Positions 8,450 to 17,558 are shown, counted from the first letter of the stretch. The stretch: DNA of 64,000 bases from Lachnospiraceae bacterium (GCA_021771695.1 JAETON010000012.1:1-64000), one strand, 5' to 3'. The notes: generated from the sequence alone by a model not told the origin. Made by a program: numbers and translations.

Positions 8450-9835
8450 ATGGATATGATGACTGGAAGAGAATTGCATAAAAACTATAAACATTATGCT
8501 CAGAAAGAAATTGAAATTTGTGGGTGGGTAAAGAGTAACCGCGGGTCCAAAAGCTTTGGATTTTTGATTATTAATGATGGAACTTTTTTTGAGCCGATAC
8601 AGATTGTATACGGTAATGAACTACAGGAGTTTTCAAAAATTTCAAAATTAACGGTAGGAACAGCAGTGATTGTTTCTGGAATATTAATTGAGACTCCGGA
8701 TGCAAAGCAGCCTTTTGAAATTCAGGCAAAAGAAGTGACTGTGGAAGGAAGCTGTCCTTCTGATTATCCTTTACAGAAAAAACGCCATACTTTTGAATAT
8801 TTAAGAAGTATTTCACACCTTCGGCCAAGAACAAACACATTTCAAGCTGTTTTTCGTGTCCGTTCTTTGATTGCGTATGCGATTCATAAATTTTTTATGG
8901 AACGAGATTTTGTATACGTGCATACACCGATTATCACCGGACAGGATTGTGAAGGTGCCGGAGAAATGTTTCAGGTGACAACTCTTAATTTGGAAGAGGC
9001 AGGAAAACAAGGAGAAGTGGATTATAAAGAGGACTTTTTTGAAAAACCGGTTAGTTTAACAGTCAGCGGTCAACTGGCTGGGGAAACTTATGCGCAGGCA
9101 TTCCGGAATATTTATACGTTTGGACCAACATTTCGTGCAGAGGCATCCAATACAACCCGCCACGCAGCAGAATTTTGGATGATTGAACCGGAAATGGCAT
9201 TTGCTGATTTGGAAGATAATATGATTCTGGCAGAACAGATGATAAAATATATTATTTCTTATGTTTTAGAAAATGCGCCGGAGGAAATGGAGTTTTTCAA
9301 TCAATTTATTGATAAAGGGCTGTTGGAGCGTCTGCATCATGTAGCAGAATCAGAGTTTGCCAGAGTAACGTATACAGAAGCTGTGAAATTATTAGAGAAA
9401 CATAATGATCAGTTTGAGTATAAAGTGTCATGGGGCATTGATTTACAGACAGAGCATGAACGTTTTCTGACAGAAAAAATATTTAAGAAACCAGTGTTTG
9501 TAACAGATTATCCAAAAGATATTAAGGCATTTTATATGAAAATGAATGAAGATTGTCGAACGGTGGCAGCTGTGGATCTTCTGGTACCGGCAATTGGTGA
9601 GATTATTGGTGGAAGCCAGAGAGAAGATAATTTGGAAAAATTAGAATGTAGAATGAAAGAACTTGGCATGAATCCGGAAGAATATGACTTTTATTTAGAT
9701 TTACGGAAATATGGTTCTACCAGACATGCAGGATTTGGCTTAGGATTTGAAAGAATGGTAATGTATGTGACAGGTATGAGTAATATCAGAGATGTTATTC
9801 CATATCCAAGAACCGTGGGAAAATGCAAATACTAA
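8450..9835 (+). CDS. asnS: Asparaginyl-tRNA synthetase
   Basis: A class IIb aminoacyl-tRNA synthetase of 461 residues that charges tRNA-Asn in the cytoplasm. The N-terminal OB-fold anticodon-binding domain (about 1-110) begins with [12 protein letters not shown] and is followed by the catalytic core. Motif 2 is at [21 protein letters not shown] and motif 3 at [15 protein letters not shown] near the C-terminus. The GGAGG site lies before ATG 8450. No T-box leader fits in the 20-bp gap upstream. Length and motifs match AsnS rather than AspS or the AsnA-like paralogues. Confidence 0.95.
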   Translation: MDMMTGRELHKNYKHYAQKEIEICGWVKSNRGSKSFGFLIINDGTFFEPIQIVYGNELQEFSKISKLTVGTAVIVSGILIETPDAKQPFEIQAKEVTVEGSCPSDYPLQKKRHTFEYLRSISHLRPRTNTFQAVFRVRSLIAYAIHKFFMERDFVYVHTPIITGQDCEGAGEMFQVTTLNLEEAGKQGEVDYKEDFFEKPVSLTVSGQLAGETYAQAFRNIYTFGPTFRAEASNTTRHAAEFWMIEPEMAFADLEDNMILAEQMIKYIISYVLENAPEEMEFFNQFIDKGLLERLHHVAESEFARVTYTEAVKLLEKHNDQFEYKVSWGIDLQTEHERFLTEKIFKKPVFVTDYPKDIKAFYMKMNEDCRTVAAVDLLVPAIGEIIGGSQREDNLEKLECRMKELGMNPEEYDFYLDLRKYGSTRHAGFGLGFERMVMYVTGMSNIRDVIPYPRTVGKCKY

Positions 9836-9872
9836 AGAAATTAAGAAGTAAAGGAATGAGGAATTTATATCT

Positions 9873-11003
9873 ATGAAAGTAATCACAGCAATTGATTCTT
9901 TGAAAGGAAGTTTAAGTTCCATAGAAGCAGGAAATGCAGCCAAAGAAGGAATATTAAGAGCACGTCCAGATGCAGAAGTAATTGTGAAGCCTCTGGCAGA
10001 CGGCGGGGAAGGAACCACAGAGGCTTTGATTGAAGGTCTTGGCGGAGAATATGTATTGATTGATGTTACCGGGCCAAAAGGGAAAAAAGTGGAAGCACGA
10101 TATGGTATTATGCCGGATGGGAAAACTGCTGTCATGGAAATGGCAGAGGCAGCAGGCATTATTTTAGTAAAACCGGAAGCATTAGATCCATGGAGTGCAA
10201 CAACCTTTGGTGTTGGGGAAATGATAATGGATGCAGTAAATAGAGGCTGCCGGGAATTTATGATAGGAATTGGGGGAAGTGCAACAACCGACGGAGGTGT
10301 TGGGATGCTTCAGGCATTAGGATATGAATTTCTGAAAAAAGATGGAAGTTCTATCAGCAGCGGTATAGGTGAATTGGATCAAATCGAAAAAATCTGCATG
10401 AAAAATGTACATCCAAAATTGAAACAGTGTCATTTTCAAGTGGCTTGTGATGTGAAAAATCCGTTATGCGGAGAAAATGGTGCAGTGTATGTATATGGTC
10501 CGCAAAAGGGTGTGAAAGAAGAGGAAAAGCGGATATTGGATGAAAAAATGCAGCATTATGCAAAAATAACAAAAGAATTATTTGGAGAGGATAATTCTAA
10601 GAAAGAAGGAGCTGGAGCTGCGGGGGGATTAGGATTTGCATTTTTAAGTTATCTGCCGAATGCAGAATTGAAATCCGGAATTGAGATTATATTAGAAGCA
10701 CTGGATTTAGAGTTGGAGTTTAAGGATGCAGATGTCGTGGTTACCGGAGAAGGACGATTAGATACTCAGACAGCAATGGGAAAAGTTCCGGTTGGAGTTG
10801 CCAAATTAGCCAAAAAATATGATTGTAAAGTAATTGCTTTTGCAGGCAGTGTAACGGACGATGCAGGAAAATGTAATGAGGAAGGAATGGATGCATTTTT
10901 CCCAATTGTGAGAGGTATCACCACTTTGGAGGAGGCAATGAATACAAAAAATGCAAAAAAGAATATGGCATTGGCAGTAGAACAGGTATTTCGATTATTA
11001 TAA
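9873..11003 (+). CDS. Glycerate kinase (GlxK/GarK type)
   Basis: A 376-residue type I glycerate kinase, the family that phosphorylates D-glycerate to 2-phosphoglycerate (or 3-phosphoglycerate in some members). The N-terminus DSLKGSLSSIEAGNAAKEGI and PLADGGEGTTEAL are the family signature, followed by IGIGGSATTDGGVGMLQALG, GAAGGLGFA and VTGEGRLDTQTAMGK near the C-terminus. It lies 37 bp after asnS with only a weak ribosome site. No glyoxylate or glucarate genes are next to it, so the source of glycerate is unknown. Confidence 0.92.
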   Translation: MKVITAIDSLKGSLSSIEAGNAAKEGILRARPDAEVIVKPLADGGEGTTEALIEGLGGEYVLIDVTGPKGKKVEARYGIMPDGKTAVMEMAEAAGIILVKPEALDPWSATTFGVGEMIMDAVNRGCREFMIGIGGSATTDGGVGMLQALGYEFLKKDGSSISSGIGELDQIEKICMKNVHPKLKQCHFQVACDVKNPLCGENGAVYVYGPQKGVKEEEKRILDEKMQHYAKITKELFGEDNSKKEGAGAAGGLGFAFLSYLPNAELKSGIEIILEALDLELEFKDADVVVTGEGRLDTQTAMGKVPVGVAKLAKKYDCKVIAFAGSVTDDAGKCNEEGMDAFFPIVRGITTLEEAMNTKNAKKNMALAVEQVFRLL

Positions 11004-11080
11004 TCAGACCTGTATAAGCTGCCAGATGAATGCATATGCTAATCCAGATAAAATTTACATATAGAAAAGGAGGCATAACA

Positions 11081-11689
11081 ATGCATTCAATCTGGCAGGA
11101 GAAAATAGAATTTCCCGATTATCCCATTTTGAAAAGTGATAAAAAAGCTGATACTGTATACCTTGGAGCAACATTAAAACATGCAGTAGAGGCACATTTT
11201 CAACAGGAACAAGGGAAGGCCGTCATGATTTTGGAAGAAAAAGTGATTTCCAGGAAATCAGAACTTGGCGGAATGGGAATCCTTCGTGCCGAAAATAAGG
11301 AGGAACGAAAAACTTTACACCAATTACGGGATTACATTTGCGGCAGGCAGATTCCCTGTGAGATGGAAGTGATTTCGGAGGACTGCTTGTGGGTACATCC
11401 GATCAAATTATTTCTGTTTATGACAGAAGGAGTTACAATTTATGAGCAGACTGTTGTGCAGGCAAGACAAGGGAAACGGCTGGATATTGGATGTGCTTAT
11501 GTGGATGCTGCAGAAATTATCGAGCCGGAGAAAAAGAAAGAAATCATGTATGTACATGTATTTATGGATGAAAAATTTCTCGAAAAAGAGCAGAAGAATG
11601 TCCGGGAAGTTCGGAAATATAAAGATGTATGGCTGGCAGGCTCTTTTAAAAGAGAATTAGAGGGCAGCCAGTACTTTTGGGAGATTTAA
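11081..11689 (+). CDS. Hypothetical protein
   Basis: A 202-residue protein I do not recognise. It is soluble-looking and charged, with no signal peptide or membrane segment. Features include MGILRAENKEERKTLHQLRD in the first half and a K/E-rich C-terminus. ATG 11081 follows AAAGGAGG at the right spacing, so upstream in-frame starts are unlikely. It lies 77 bp after the glycerate kinase and ends in its own terminator. No function is proposed. Confidence 0.7.
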   Translation: MHSIWQEKIEFPDYPILKSDKKADTVYLGATLKHAVEAHFQQEQGKAVMILEEKVISRKSELGGMGILRAENKEERKTLHQLRDYICGRQIPCEMEVISEDCLWVHPIKLFLFMTEGVTIYEQTVVQARQGKRLDIGCAYVDAAEIIEPEKKKEIMYVHVFMDEKFLEKEQKNVREVRKYKDVWLAGSFKRELEGSQYFWEI

Positions 11690-11690
11690 G

Positions 11691-11722
11691 GAAGTTTCTA
11701 TGATAGAGACTTTCTTTTTTTG
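11691..11722 (+). terminator. Terminator
   Basis: The 8-bp stem AGTTTCTA/TAGAGACT (one wobble) has a short loop and is followed by TTCTTTTTTT. Confidence 0.75.
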
Positions 11723-11777
11723 TGTGAAAGGTTTAGAATAAAGAAAATGTAAAATGAATCAGGAGGAAATGATAATT

Positions 11778-12224
11778 ATGAGTATGATTGATGTAATTCG
11801 TAAAGAAATGATGCAGGCAATGAAAAATAAAGATAAGGCAAGAAAAGACAGTTTATCTATGCTGTTAAATGCATTGAAAAATGCACAGATTGATAAAAGA
11901 GAGGATTTAACAGAGGCAGAAGAAAATGCAATTATTGCAAAAGAAATCAAACAGACAAAAGAAACGATGGATTCCTGCCCTGCAGATCGTACAGATATTA
12001 TTGATGAATGTAAAGGACGTCTGGCAGTATTAGAGGAATTTGCACCGGAACAGATGAGTGAAGATCAGATTAAAGCAGAGATTGAAGCAGTTTTAGCAGA
12101 ACTGGGAATTGATACTCCAACCATGAAGGATAAAGGAAAAGTTATGAAAAATTTGATGCCGAGAGTCAAAGGAAAAGCTGATGGAAAACTGGTAAATCAG
12201 CTCGTAGGAGAAAAACTGCAATGA
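11778..12224 (+). CDS. yqeY: GatB/YqeY domain protein
   Basis: A 148-residue YqeY-family protein, the free-standing form of the GatB C-terminal helical domain. Visible signatures are MMQAMKNKDKARKDSLSML, then KEIKQTKETM and the C-terminal GKVMKNLMPRVKGKADGKLV. The start at 11778 is preferred because AGGAGG at 11761-11766 leaves suitable spacing. The in-frame ATG at 11754 lies upstream of that site. Its last four bases overlap the next gene (ATGA), indicating translational coupling. Function is not firmly known; a link with tRNA-dependent amidation or tRNA handling is often suggested. Confidence 0.88.
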   Translation: MSMIDVIRKEMMQAMKNKDKARKDSLSMLLNALKNAQIDKREDLTEAEENAIIAKEIKQTKETMDSCPADRTDIIDECKGRLAVLEEFAPEQMSEDQIKAEIEAVLAELGIDTPTMKDKGKVMKNLMPRVKGKADGKLVNQLVGEKLQ

Positions 12225-12760
12225 AAAACGCATTAGTTGTTGTGGACATGCAAAATGACTTTATCGATGGAGCTTTGGGGACAAAGGAGGCTCAGGAGAT
12301 TACGGTCGATACAGCAAAGAAGATTCGTGAGTTTGAAGGGGATATTTTTGGAACATTGGATACCCATGGGGAAGATTACTTAACCACGCAGGAGGGAAAA
12401 AATCTTCCAGTGGTCCATTGTGTCTACGGAGAAGATGGATGGGCATTAAACAGTGAGATTATGCAGGCGATTGCAGAAACAAAAGGTAATGTTCATGACT
12501 TCTGCAGGAAAAATACATTCGGCTCTATGGAACTAGCTCATATTTTAGCAAAAGAATATACAGGAGAGGATGTTACCATTGAATTCATAGGGTTATGCAC
12601 AGATATCTGTGTCATATCTAATGTTATGGCAGTCAAAGCGGCACTTCCAGAAGCGAAGCTTGTTGTAGACGCGTCATGCTGTGCCGGAGTCACACCGGAA
12701 AGCCATAAAAATGCATTGGAAGCCATGAAAATGTGCCAGGTGGAGATAAAGATGAAATAA
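12221..12760 (+). CDS. Isochorismatase-fold cysteine hydrolase, nicotinamidase-like
   Basis: A 179-residue hydrolase. The catalytic triad of the nicotinamidase/isochorismatase family is visible: D9 (VVVDMQNDF), K97 (RKNTF) and C130 (GLCTDICV). A likely metal site is formed by D47, H49 and H66, as in nicotinamidases. It may convert nicotinamide to nicotinate plus ammonia; the next operon is nitrogen-related, but no shared control is visible. The overlap with yqeY is four bases. A related amidohydrolase with a different substrate remains possible. Confidence 0.82.
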   Translation: MKNALVVVDMQNDFIDGALGTKEAQEITVDTAKKIREFEGDIFGTLDTHGEDYLTTQEGKNLPVVHCVYGEDGWALNSEIMQAIAETKGNVHDFCRKNTFGSMELAHILAKEYTGEDVTIEFIGLCTDICVISNVMAVKAALPEAKLVVDASCCAGVTPESHKNALEAMKMCQVEIKMK

Positions 12761-12791
12761 ATAATATAACAATTTGTTATATGCTTGATTT

Positions 12792-12820
12792 TGTGCATAC
12801 GCACAAGGAAGTTTGTGCGT
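12792..12820. promoter_or_regulatory. Candidate operator for the taurine/P-II operon
   Basis: The palindrome TGTGC-ATAC-GCACA (12792-12805) is followed by a third half-site, TTGTGCGT, at 12813-12820. The same TGTGC-N4-GCACA arrangement occurs at 18273-18286 before the aminotransferase gene. The centre lies about 30 bp upstream of the -35 box in both places, which suits an activator. The adjacent PucR-type regulator is the obvious candidate, by inference only. Confidence 0.6.
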
Positions 12821-12828
12821 TATTGCTC

Positions 12829-12857
12829 TTGAAAATCAAATGAATCTTCGTTAGAAT
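12829..12857 (+). promoter_or_regulatory. Promoter of the P-II/ABC transporter operon
   Basis: TTGAAA, a 17-bp spacer and TAGAAT form a reasonable sigma-A promoter. Transcription would begin near 12864, leaving a leader of about 100 nt that contains the hairpin at 12892-12940. Confidence 0.55.
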
Positions 12858-12891
12858 AAACACTAATTTAAAGAACACGCAGATTTGTAAA

Positions 12892-12940
12892 GCATGACAA
12901 AGACGTCATAAAAGTCTTTGTCATGCTTCTTTTGTTTTTA
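12892..12940 (+). terminator. Hairpin terminator/attenuator in the nifI leader
   Basis: A perfect 13-bp stem, GCATGACAAAGAC/GTCTTTGTCATGC, is followed by TTCTTTTGTTTTT. It sits between the predicted promoter and the first P-II gene, only 26 bp before the start, so transcripts of the operon must read through it. It may be an attenuator rather than a plain terminator of the upstream gene. Confidence 0.7.
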
Positions 12941-12965
12941 AACATTGAAAGAAAGAAGGATGCAT

Positions 12966-13292
12966 ATGAAGATGATTAGAGCAATCATTCGGCCGGAAAT
13001 GGCAGATTGTGTTGCAGATGCTTTATTGGAAAAAGGTTATCCATCTATGACAAGAATGGATGTGTATGGCAGAGGAAAACAGAAAGGACTGCAGGTTGGC
13101 ACTACTTTTTATGACGAGCTTCCAAAGCACATGATTATGATGGTCGTTCATGATGAAGAAGTTGATACTGTTGTCGATATTATTATGCAAAATGCTTATA
13201 CAGGTGATGATGGAAACTATGGAGATGGAAGGATTTTTGTTTCTCCTGTGAAAAAGGCATATACAATAAGTACACAGTCAGCGACTTTATAA
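12966..13292 (+). CDS. P-II nitrogen-sensor protein, NifI1 type
   Basis: A 108-residue P-II family protein. The opening KMIRAIIRPEMADCVADALL and the block MDVYGRGKQKGLQVG followed by YDELPKHMIMMVV are close to NifI1 (GlnB-like) proteins of methanogens and clostridia, and the end GDGRIFVSPVKKAYTI completes the P-II fold. NifI proteins sense 2-oxoglutarate and adenylates and control nitrogenase by direct binding. Here there is no nitrogenase nearby; a second NifI-type gene and a taurine-type ABC transporter follow. I infer control of taurine uptake or metabolism by nitrogen status. ATG 12966 has AAGGA about 6 bp upstream; an upstream TTG is less likely. Confidence 0.85.
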   Translation: MKMIRAIIRPEMADCVADALLEKGYPSMTRMDVYGRGKQKGLQVGTTFYDELPKHMIMMVVHDEEVDTVVDIIMQNAYTGDDGNYGDGRIFVSPVKKAYTISTQSATL

Positions 13293-13304
13293 AGGGGGAA
13301 TTTT

Positions 13305-13640
13305 ATGGTAGAGATTGTTGCAATTATTCGTCCGAACTGCTTGTCTGATACAAAGAAAAAATTAATAGAGGTTGGTTATCCGGGATATACCTGTCAAAAG
13401 GCCATGGGAAGAGGGAAAAAACCAGTAAAGTTTATGGTTGCAGATGGAAGTCATATTCGGACAAATCTTGTTAATAAACGAATTTTGAATATTATTGTAC
13501 CAGATGAAGCGGAAGAAGATGTTGTAAAAGCAATTATGCAGGTGAATTCTACACAAACACAGGGAGATGGAAAGATTTTTATATGTCCAATTGAAAGTAC
13601 ATTTAATGTACGGACAAGAAAGAAAATAACCGGGGAGTAA
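13305..13640 (+). CDS. P-II nitrogen-sensor protein, NifI2 type
   Basis: A 111-residue P-II family protein, partner of the preceding one. IVAIIRPNCLSDTKKKLIEVG and KAMGRGKKPVKF, then NKRILNIIVPDEAEEDVVKAI and GDGKIFICPIE, follow the NifI2 pattern. The T-loop region carries a variable insertion (VADGSHIRTN) where NifI2 proteins are typically longer than GlnB. In known systems NifI1 and NifI2 form a hetero-oligomer that binds its target when 2-oxoglutarate is low. It lies 12 bp after the first gene and 13 bp before the permease, with a good ribosome site. The target here is unknown. Confidence 0.83.
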   Translation: MVEIVAIIRPNCLSDTKKKLIEVGYPGYTCQKAMGRGKKPVKFMVADGSHIRTNLVNKRILNIIVPDEAEEDVVKAIMQVNSTQTQGDGKIFICPIESTFNVRTRKKITGE

Positions 13641-13653
13641 GGAAGGTGGTTTT

Positions 13654-14424
13654 ATGAAAGATAAAGTAAAGGAAAGGGCAATATCCATAACTGTGGTTGC
13701 ATTCATTTTTATATTGTGGTTTGCAGCATCAGCAAATCATTGGGTAGATAGTAAACTAATTCCATCGCCGAATGCAGTGTGGAAAGCATTTTGGGGTGTA
13801 TGTACAGATTATAAAGGTCATACATTGGTTCAGCATATTGGTGTCAGCATGCAGCGATTATTTATTGCATTTGGGCTTGCAATTGTAACTGCAGTTCCAT
13901 TGGGATTGCTGAGTGGGTTTAGTAAAACGGTGAGAGCGGCATTTGAACCAATTATTGAGTTCTATCGTCCATTGCCGCCATTGGCATACTACACTTTGTT
14001 AGTTTTAGCATTGGGTATTGATAATGCTTCTAAGATTTCACTTTTGTTTTTGGCATGTTTTGCACCGATTTATGTTTCCTGTGTATCAGCCGTTGTCAGG
14101 GTAAATCATGATTATATCAATAGCGCATATACATTAGGAGCAAACCGGTTACAAGTGTTTTTTTCAGTTATATTTCCGTCTTGTCTGCCGGATATGTTTA
14201 CAGGACTTCGTACATCCATTGGTGTTGGATATTCAACATTAGTTGCAGCTGAGATGGTAGCTGCGAATGTAGGAATTGGCTGGATGGTACTGGATGCAAA
14301 AAACTGGTTAAGAAATGATATTGTTTTCGTCGGTATTATCATTATGGGGATTACAGGGATTTTAATAAATGTAATTTTAAATTTGCTTGAGAAAAAATTT
14401 GTACCATGGAGTGGAAAAGCATAA
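13654..14424 (+). CDS. Taurine/sulfonate-type ABC transporter permease
   Basis: A 256-residue inner-membrane permease of the SsuC/TauC/NrtB family. It has a leading hydrophobic segment (ISITVVAFIFILWFAA) and about six transmembrane helices. The EAA-like cytoplasmic loop is SAYTLGANRLQVFFSVIFPS, followed by GLRTSIGVGYSTLVAAEMVAANVGIGWMV, diagnostic of this family. It is followed directly by its binding protein and ATPase genes. The family handles nitrate, taurine, alkanesulfonates and related compounds; taurine is inferred from the downstream enzymes. Confidence 0.88.
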   Translation: MKDKVKERAISITVVAFIFILWFAASANHWVDSKLIPSPNAVWKAFWGVCTDYKGHTLVQHIGVSMQRLFIAFGLAIVTAVPLGLLSGFSKTVRAAFEPIIEFYRPLPPLAYYTLLVLALGIDNASKISLLFLACFAPIYVSCVSAVVRVNHDYINSAYTLGANRLQVFFSVIFPSCLPDMFTGLRTSIGVGYSTLVAAEMVAANVGIGWMVLDAKNWLRNDIVFVGIIIMGITGILINVILNLLEKKFVPWSGKA

Positions 14425-14448
14425 AAATAAGAAAATGGAGGAAAAATT

Positions 14449-15489
14449 ATGTTAAAAATAGTAAAAAGAATGATGAGTGTGGTTTTGATAGGAGTTTTGG
14501 CTGCGGCAATGGCAGGATGTGGAGGATCTTCCACAGAAGAGAAAAAGGATACATCAAAAGAAAAAGCGCAAAAAGTTATAATTGGAACGCAGGAAATGCC
14601 AAATGATGAAGGGATTGCAAAAGCAAAAGATTATTTTTCAAAAGAAATGGGTATTAAAGTTGAAATAAAACAGTTTGATTCCGGAAAAGACGTTGTAACT
14701 GCATTAGCTTCCAATAGTATTGATTTTGGTCTGCTTGGTTCCTGCCCGGCTTCTTTAGCCATTAGTCAGGGAACAGAAGTAAAATGTATCTGGATTCATG
14801 AAGTATTAGGTTCTATTGAAAGTTTGGCATTACAAAAAAATGAAGGAATGAAAAGTGTAAAAGATTTGAAAGGGAAGACAATTGCAACACCTTTTGCATC
14901 GACTGCGCATTTTTCACTTCTACATACATTAGAAAAAGCAGGGCTTAGTGAAAGTGATGTGAAGTTGTTAGACATGCAGCCAAGTGAAATTTATGCAGCA
15001 TGGAAAAACAAGCAGATTGATGCAGCGTATGTATGGGAGCCAACGTTATCTGAATTGGAAAACTCTCAGATTATCAGCACAAGCAGTGACATGGCAGATG
15101 CAGGATATATGACATCAAATATGGAACTTGTCAGCACAAAGTTTGCCAAAGAAAATCCGGATTTAACAACTGCATATATTAAAGCAGTAGCTAAAGCAGT
15201 GGATTTATATCAAAAGGATGAAGATTCTGCAGTAGAAATCATAGCAGAAGCGTTAAAACTTAAAAAGCAGGACGCAAAAGGTCAGATGTCAGGCTCCATT
15301 TGGTTAAGTGCAAAAGAGCAATTAGATAAAAAATATTTTGGAACAACAGATAAAAAAGGAAGTCTTGTCCAGAATTTATATGATACAGCAGTGTTCTTAA
15401 AGAATCAGGGAAGCATTACAGAAGTACCAAATAAATCTGTTTTCGAAAAGGCAGTGGATCCAAGTTATATTGAAAGTGCATTAAAATAA
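14449..15489 (+). CDS. Taurine/sulfonate-type ABC transporter substrate-binding lipoprotein
   Basis: A 346-residue secreted lipoprotein. The signal peptide ends in a lipobox, AMAGC, near residue 25, which would be lipidated. The mature part is a TauA/SsuA-like (NMT1-type) binding protein: VVTALASNSIDFGLLGSCPASLAIS and SIESLALQKNEGMKSVKDLKGKTIATPF are typical. It presents the substrate to the permease encoded upstream. Residues that set taurine against other sulfonates cannot be judged without a structure. It has a clear GGAGG site before ATG 14449. Confidence 0.88.
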   Translation: MLKIVKRMMSVVLIGVLAAAMAGCGGSSTEEKKDTSKEKAQKVIIGTQEMPNDEGIAKAKDYFSKEMGIKVEIKQFDSGKDVVTALASNSIDFGLLGSCPASLAISQGTEVKCIWIHEVLGSIESLALQKNEGMKSVKDLKGKTIATPFASTAHFSLLHTLEKAGLSESDVKLLDMQPSEIYAAWKNKQIDAAYVWEPTLSELENSQIISTSSDMADAGYMTSNMELVSTKFAKENPDLTTAYIKAVAKAVDLYQKDEDSAVEIIAEALKLKKQDAKGQMSGSIWLSAKEQLDKKYFGTTDKKGSLVQNLYDTAVFLKNQGSITEVPNKSVFEKAVDPSYIESALK

Positions 15490-15514
15490 GTTTGTGGAAT
15501 TAGGAGATGAGTAT

Positions 15515-16315
15515 ATGGAGGAAAAAGTAGTTGTTTCAATTAAAAATGCTAGTTTGGAATATGACAGTGAAAAAGGAAAAGTACTCGCGTTAAAAGAAGC
15601 AAATCTTGATATCAAAAAAGGAGAGTTTATCTGTGTCTTAGGACCTTCTGGCTGTGGGAAAAGTACATTACTGAATATTATTGCCGGGTTTCATAAGCCG
15701 ACATCTGGAACTGCAATCATGGATGGCAAGGAAATAGATGGACCAAATTGGAAACGAGGGGTTGTATTCCAGACACCTCCACTCTATCCATGGCTGAATA
15801 TTTATGAAAATATTGCATATGGTCCTAAAAAGAGAAAACTTCCAAAAGATCAGATTGAAAAAGATGTAAACCATTTCATTGATTTGGTCGGATTGCATGA
15901 TTTTAAGAAACAAAAACCGTATGAGTTATCTGGAGGAATGCGGCAAAGGGCTTCCTTGGCAAGAGTATTGGTAAATCAACCGGAAATGATATTAATGGAT
16001 GAGCCATTGGGAGCATTGGATGCTTTGACGAGAAGTAATATGCAGGCATTGATTCGAAAAATATGGAGTACAACGAAAAATACAATATTTTTTATTACAC
16101 ATGATGTAGATGAAGCGTTGGCATTAGCCACGAGAGTGATTGTAATGTCAGCGAGACCTGGCTGTATCGTAAAGGAATTTCATACGGATTTTACTTATGA
16201 TATTGATGGACCAAATCAGGAAGCGGCAAGATATTCAAGGGAATATATGGAAATAAGGGAAGAAATATTAAATATTATTAATGCCCAGAATGCAATATCA
16301 AATGGTACAAAATAA
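15515..16315 (+). CDS. Taurine/sulfonate-type ABC transporter ATP-binding protein
   Basis: A 266-residue ABC ATPase of the SsuB/TauB family. Walker A GPSGCGKST, signature LSGGMRQRASLARVL, Walker B MILMDEPLGALD and the H-loop FITHDVDEAL are all intact. ATG 15515 is preferred to the GTG at 15494 because the TTAGGAG site lies between them. It completes the permease, binding protein and ATPase set. A terminator follows, so the regulator gene may have its own or read-through expression. Confidence 0.9.
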   Translation: MEEKVVVSIKNASLEYDSEKGKVLALKEANLDIKKGEFICVLGPSGCGKSTLLNIIAGFHKPTSGTAIMDGKEIDGPNWKRGVVFQTPPLYPWLNIYENIAYGPKKRKLPKDQIEKDVNHFIDLVGLHDFKKQKPYELSGGMRQRASLARVLVNQPEMILMDEPLGALDALTRSNMQALIRKIWSTTKNTIFFITHDVDEALALATRVIVMSARPGCIVKEFHTDFTYDIDGPNQEAARYSREYMEIREEILNIINAQNAISNGTK

Positions 16316-16316
16316 G

Positions 16317-16357
16317 AAAAACCCGGTAGGAGAAAAATGTCTGCCGGGTAATTTTTA
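16317..16357 (+). terminator. Terminator after the ABC operon
   Basis: The stem ACCCGGTA/TGCCGGGT is GC-rich at its base and is followed by AATTTTTAG. The T run is short, so read-through into the PucR gene is plausible. Confidence 0.65.
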
Positions 16358-16376
16358 GTCTGAACAGGAGAAAAAT

Positions 16377-17558
16377 ATGGCAGTAACTTTGCAGCAATTA
16401 TATGATGGGGTAAAAGATAAAGAAGAAATAAAATTGGTTGCAGGGGAGAAGGGATTATATAGGGAAGTTCAGTGGGTTCATATGGTCGAGGGGACCATCA
16501 TTTCTGATTTCCTGCAGGGAAATGAAATTTCCTTTACAACGGGAGTTGCTTTAAATTCTCAAGAAGATTTATATGAATTAGTTGAATTTAATTATAAAAA
16601 AAATGTGTCGGGAATGGTAATTAATGTGGGACCATTTATACAGGAAATATCTCAGGAAATAAAAGATTTTGGTGATAAACATGATTTTCCGATTTTTGAA
16701 GTTCCATGGAGAGTACATATGGCAAATATTATGCACTATTTTGCGGCCCAGATTAATTTAGATGAGCAACGAAGTCTGGAATGCGGATATGCTTTAAAAA
16801 ATGCTGTTTATTTTCCGAAAAGTGAAGCATTATATTTGCCGACATTTTTAAAATACGGCTACAAAAGAGAGTGGTCTTTTTGCGTTGCGATCATCAAGTT
16901 TTATGATAATATGTATCATATTTTATCAGAAAAGCAAAGAAACAAACTGCAGGAAAGGTTAGAAAGACATCTTCTAGAGAAAAATCCCAAAATGATGATT
17001 CAAGACATGGAGGGAGAAATCATTTTAATGTTTCCCAATTGTAAAGAAAAAAAAGTACAGGAAATGCTAAATCATGCGTGGGAAGATATGAAACCATATA
17101 CTCCAAATCAAATTCATTTTTATGCAGGAATAGGAAGAAGTACAAAAAGCATTCGGTGTATTGGTAAGTGCTATCATCAGGCGAGACAGGTTTTAGAAAT
17201 ACAAAAGAAAAAGCATATAAAAAATTACTTTGCTTCTTACAATGAATTGGGCATAGCAAAACTTTTATTAGCGATAGAGAACGAAGAGATTATAGAGGAA
17301 TATTATCAGGAAGTGCTAGGAAAACTGGAAAAATACGATCATGTTAATGAAACAGATTACTACTATTTTTTAAAACAATATTTTGAATTAAATTGCAGTT
17401 CGCAGGCAGTATCAGCAAAATTGCATTTCCATAGAAATTCTGTAACATACAAATTACATAAATGCGAAGAGATATTGGGGTTATCAATTAGTGAACAAGA
17501 AAATAGAACGAAATTAATGATTGCGTTTATGTTAAAAGAAATAAAAAGGAAGAAATAG
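16377..17558 (+). CDS. PucR-family transcriptional regulator
   Basis: The protein is 393 residues. The N-terminal PucR domain is clear (VTLQQLYDGVKD, then REVQWVHMVEGT and FPIFEVPWRVHMANIMHYF). The C-terminal helix-turn-helix of the PucR/CdaR type ends the protein (SSQAVSAKLHFHRNSVTYKLHKCEEILG). Relatives activate purine, amino-acid or organic-nitrogen catabolic genes. Its position between the transporter and the aminotransferase genes makes it the likely regulator of the system, perhaps through the TGTGC-N4-GCACA palindromes. The permease gene starts on the base after its stop codon. Confidence 0.88.
   Translation: MAVTLQQLYDGVKDKEEIKLVAGEKGLYREVQWVHMVEGTIISDFLQGNEISFTTGVALNSQEDLYELVEFNYKKNVSGMVINVGPFIQEISQEIKDFGDKHDFPIFEVPWRVHMANIMHYFAAQINLDEQRSLECGYALKNAVYFPKSEALYLPTFLKYGYKREWSFCVAIIKFYDNMYHILSEKQRNKLQERLERHLLEKNPKMMIQDMEGEIILMFPNCKEKKVQEMLNHAWEDMKPYTPNQIHFYAGIGRSTKSIRCIGKCYHQARQVLEIQKKKHIKNYFASYNELGIAKLLLAIENEEIIEEYYQEVLGKLEKYDHVNETDYYYFLKQYFELNCSSQAVSAKLHFHRNSVTYKLHKCEEILGLSISEQENRTKLMIAFMLKEIKRKK

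Noticed and set aside
12799..12820. RNA hairpin ACGCACAA/TTGTGCGT with a hexaloop as an ANTAR antiterminator target
   Set aside because: The loop GGAAGT lacks the A1/G4 pattern and the element lies upstream of the predicted promoter; it is better explained as DNA half-sites.
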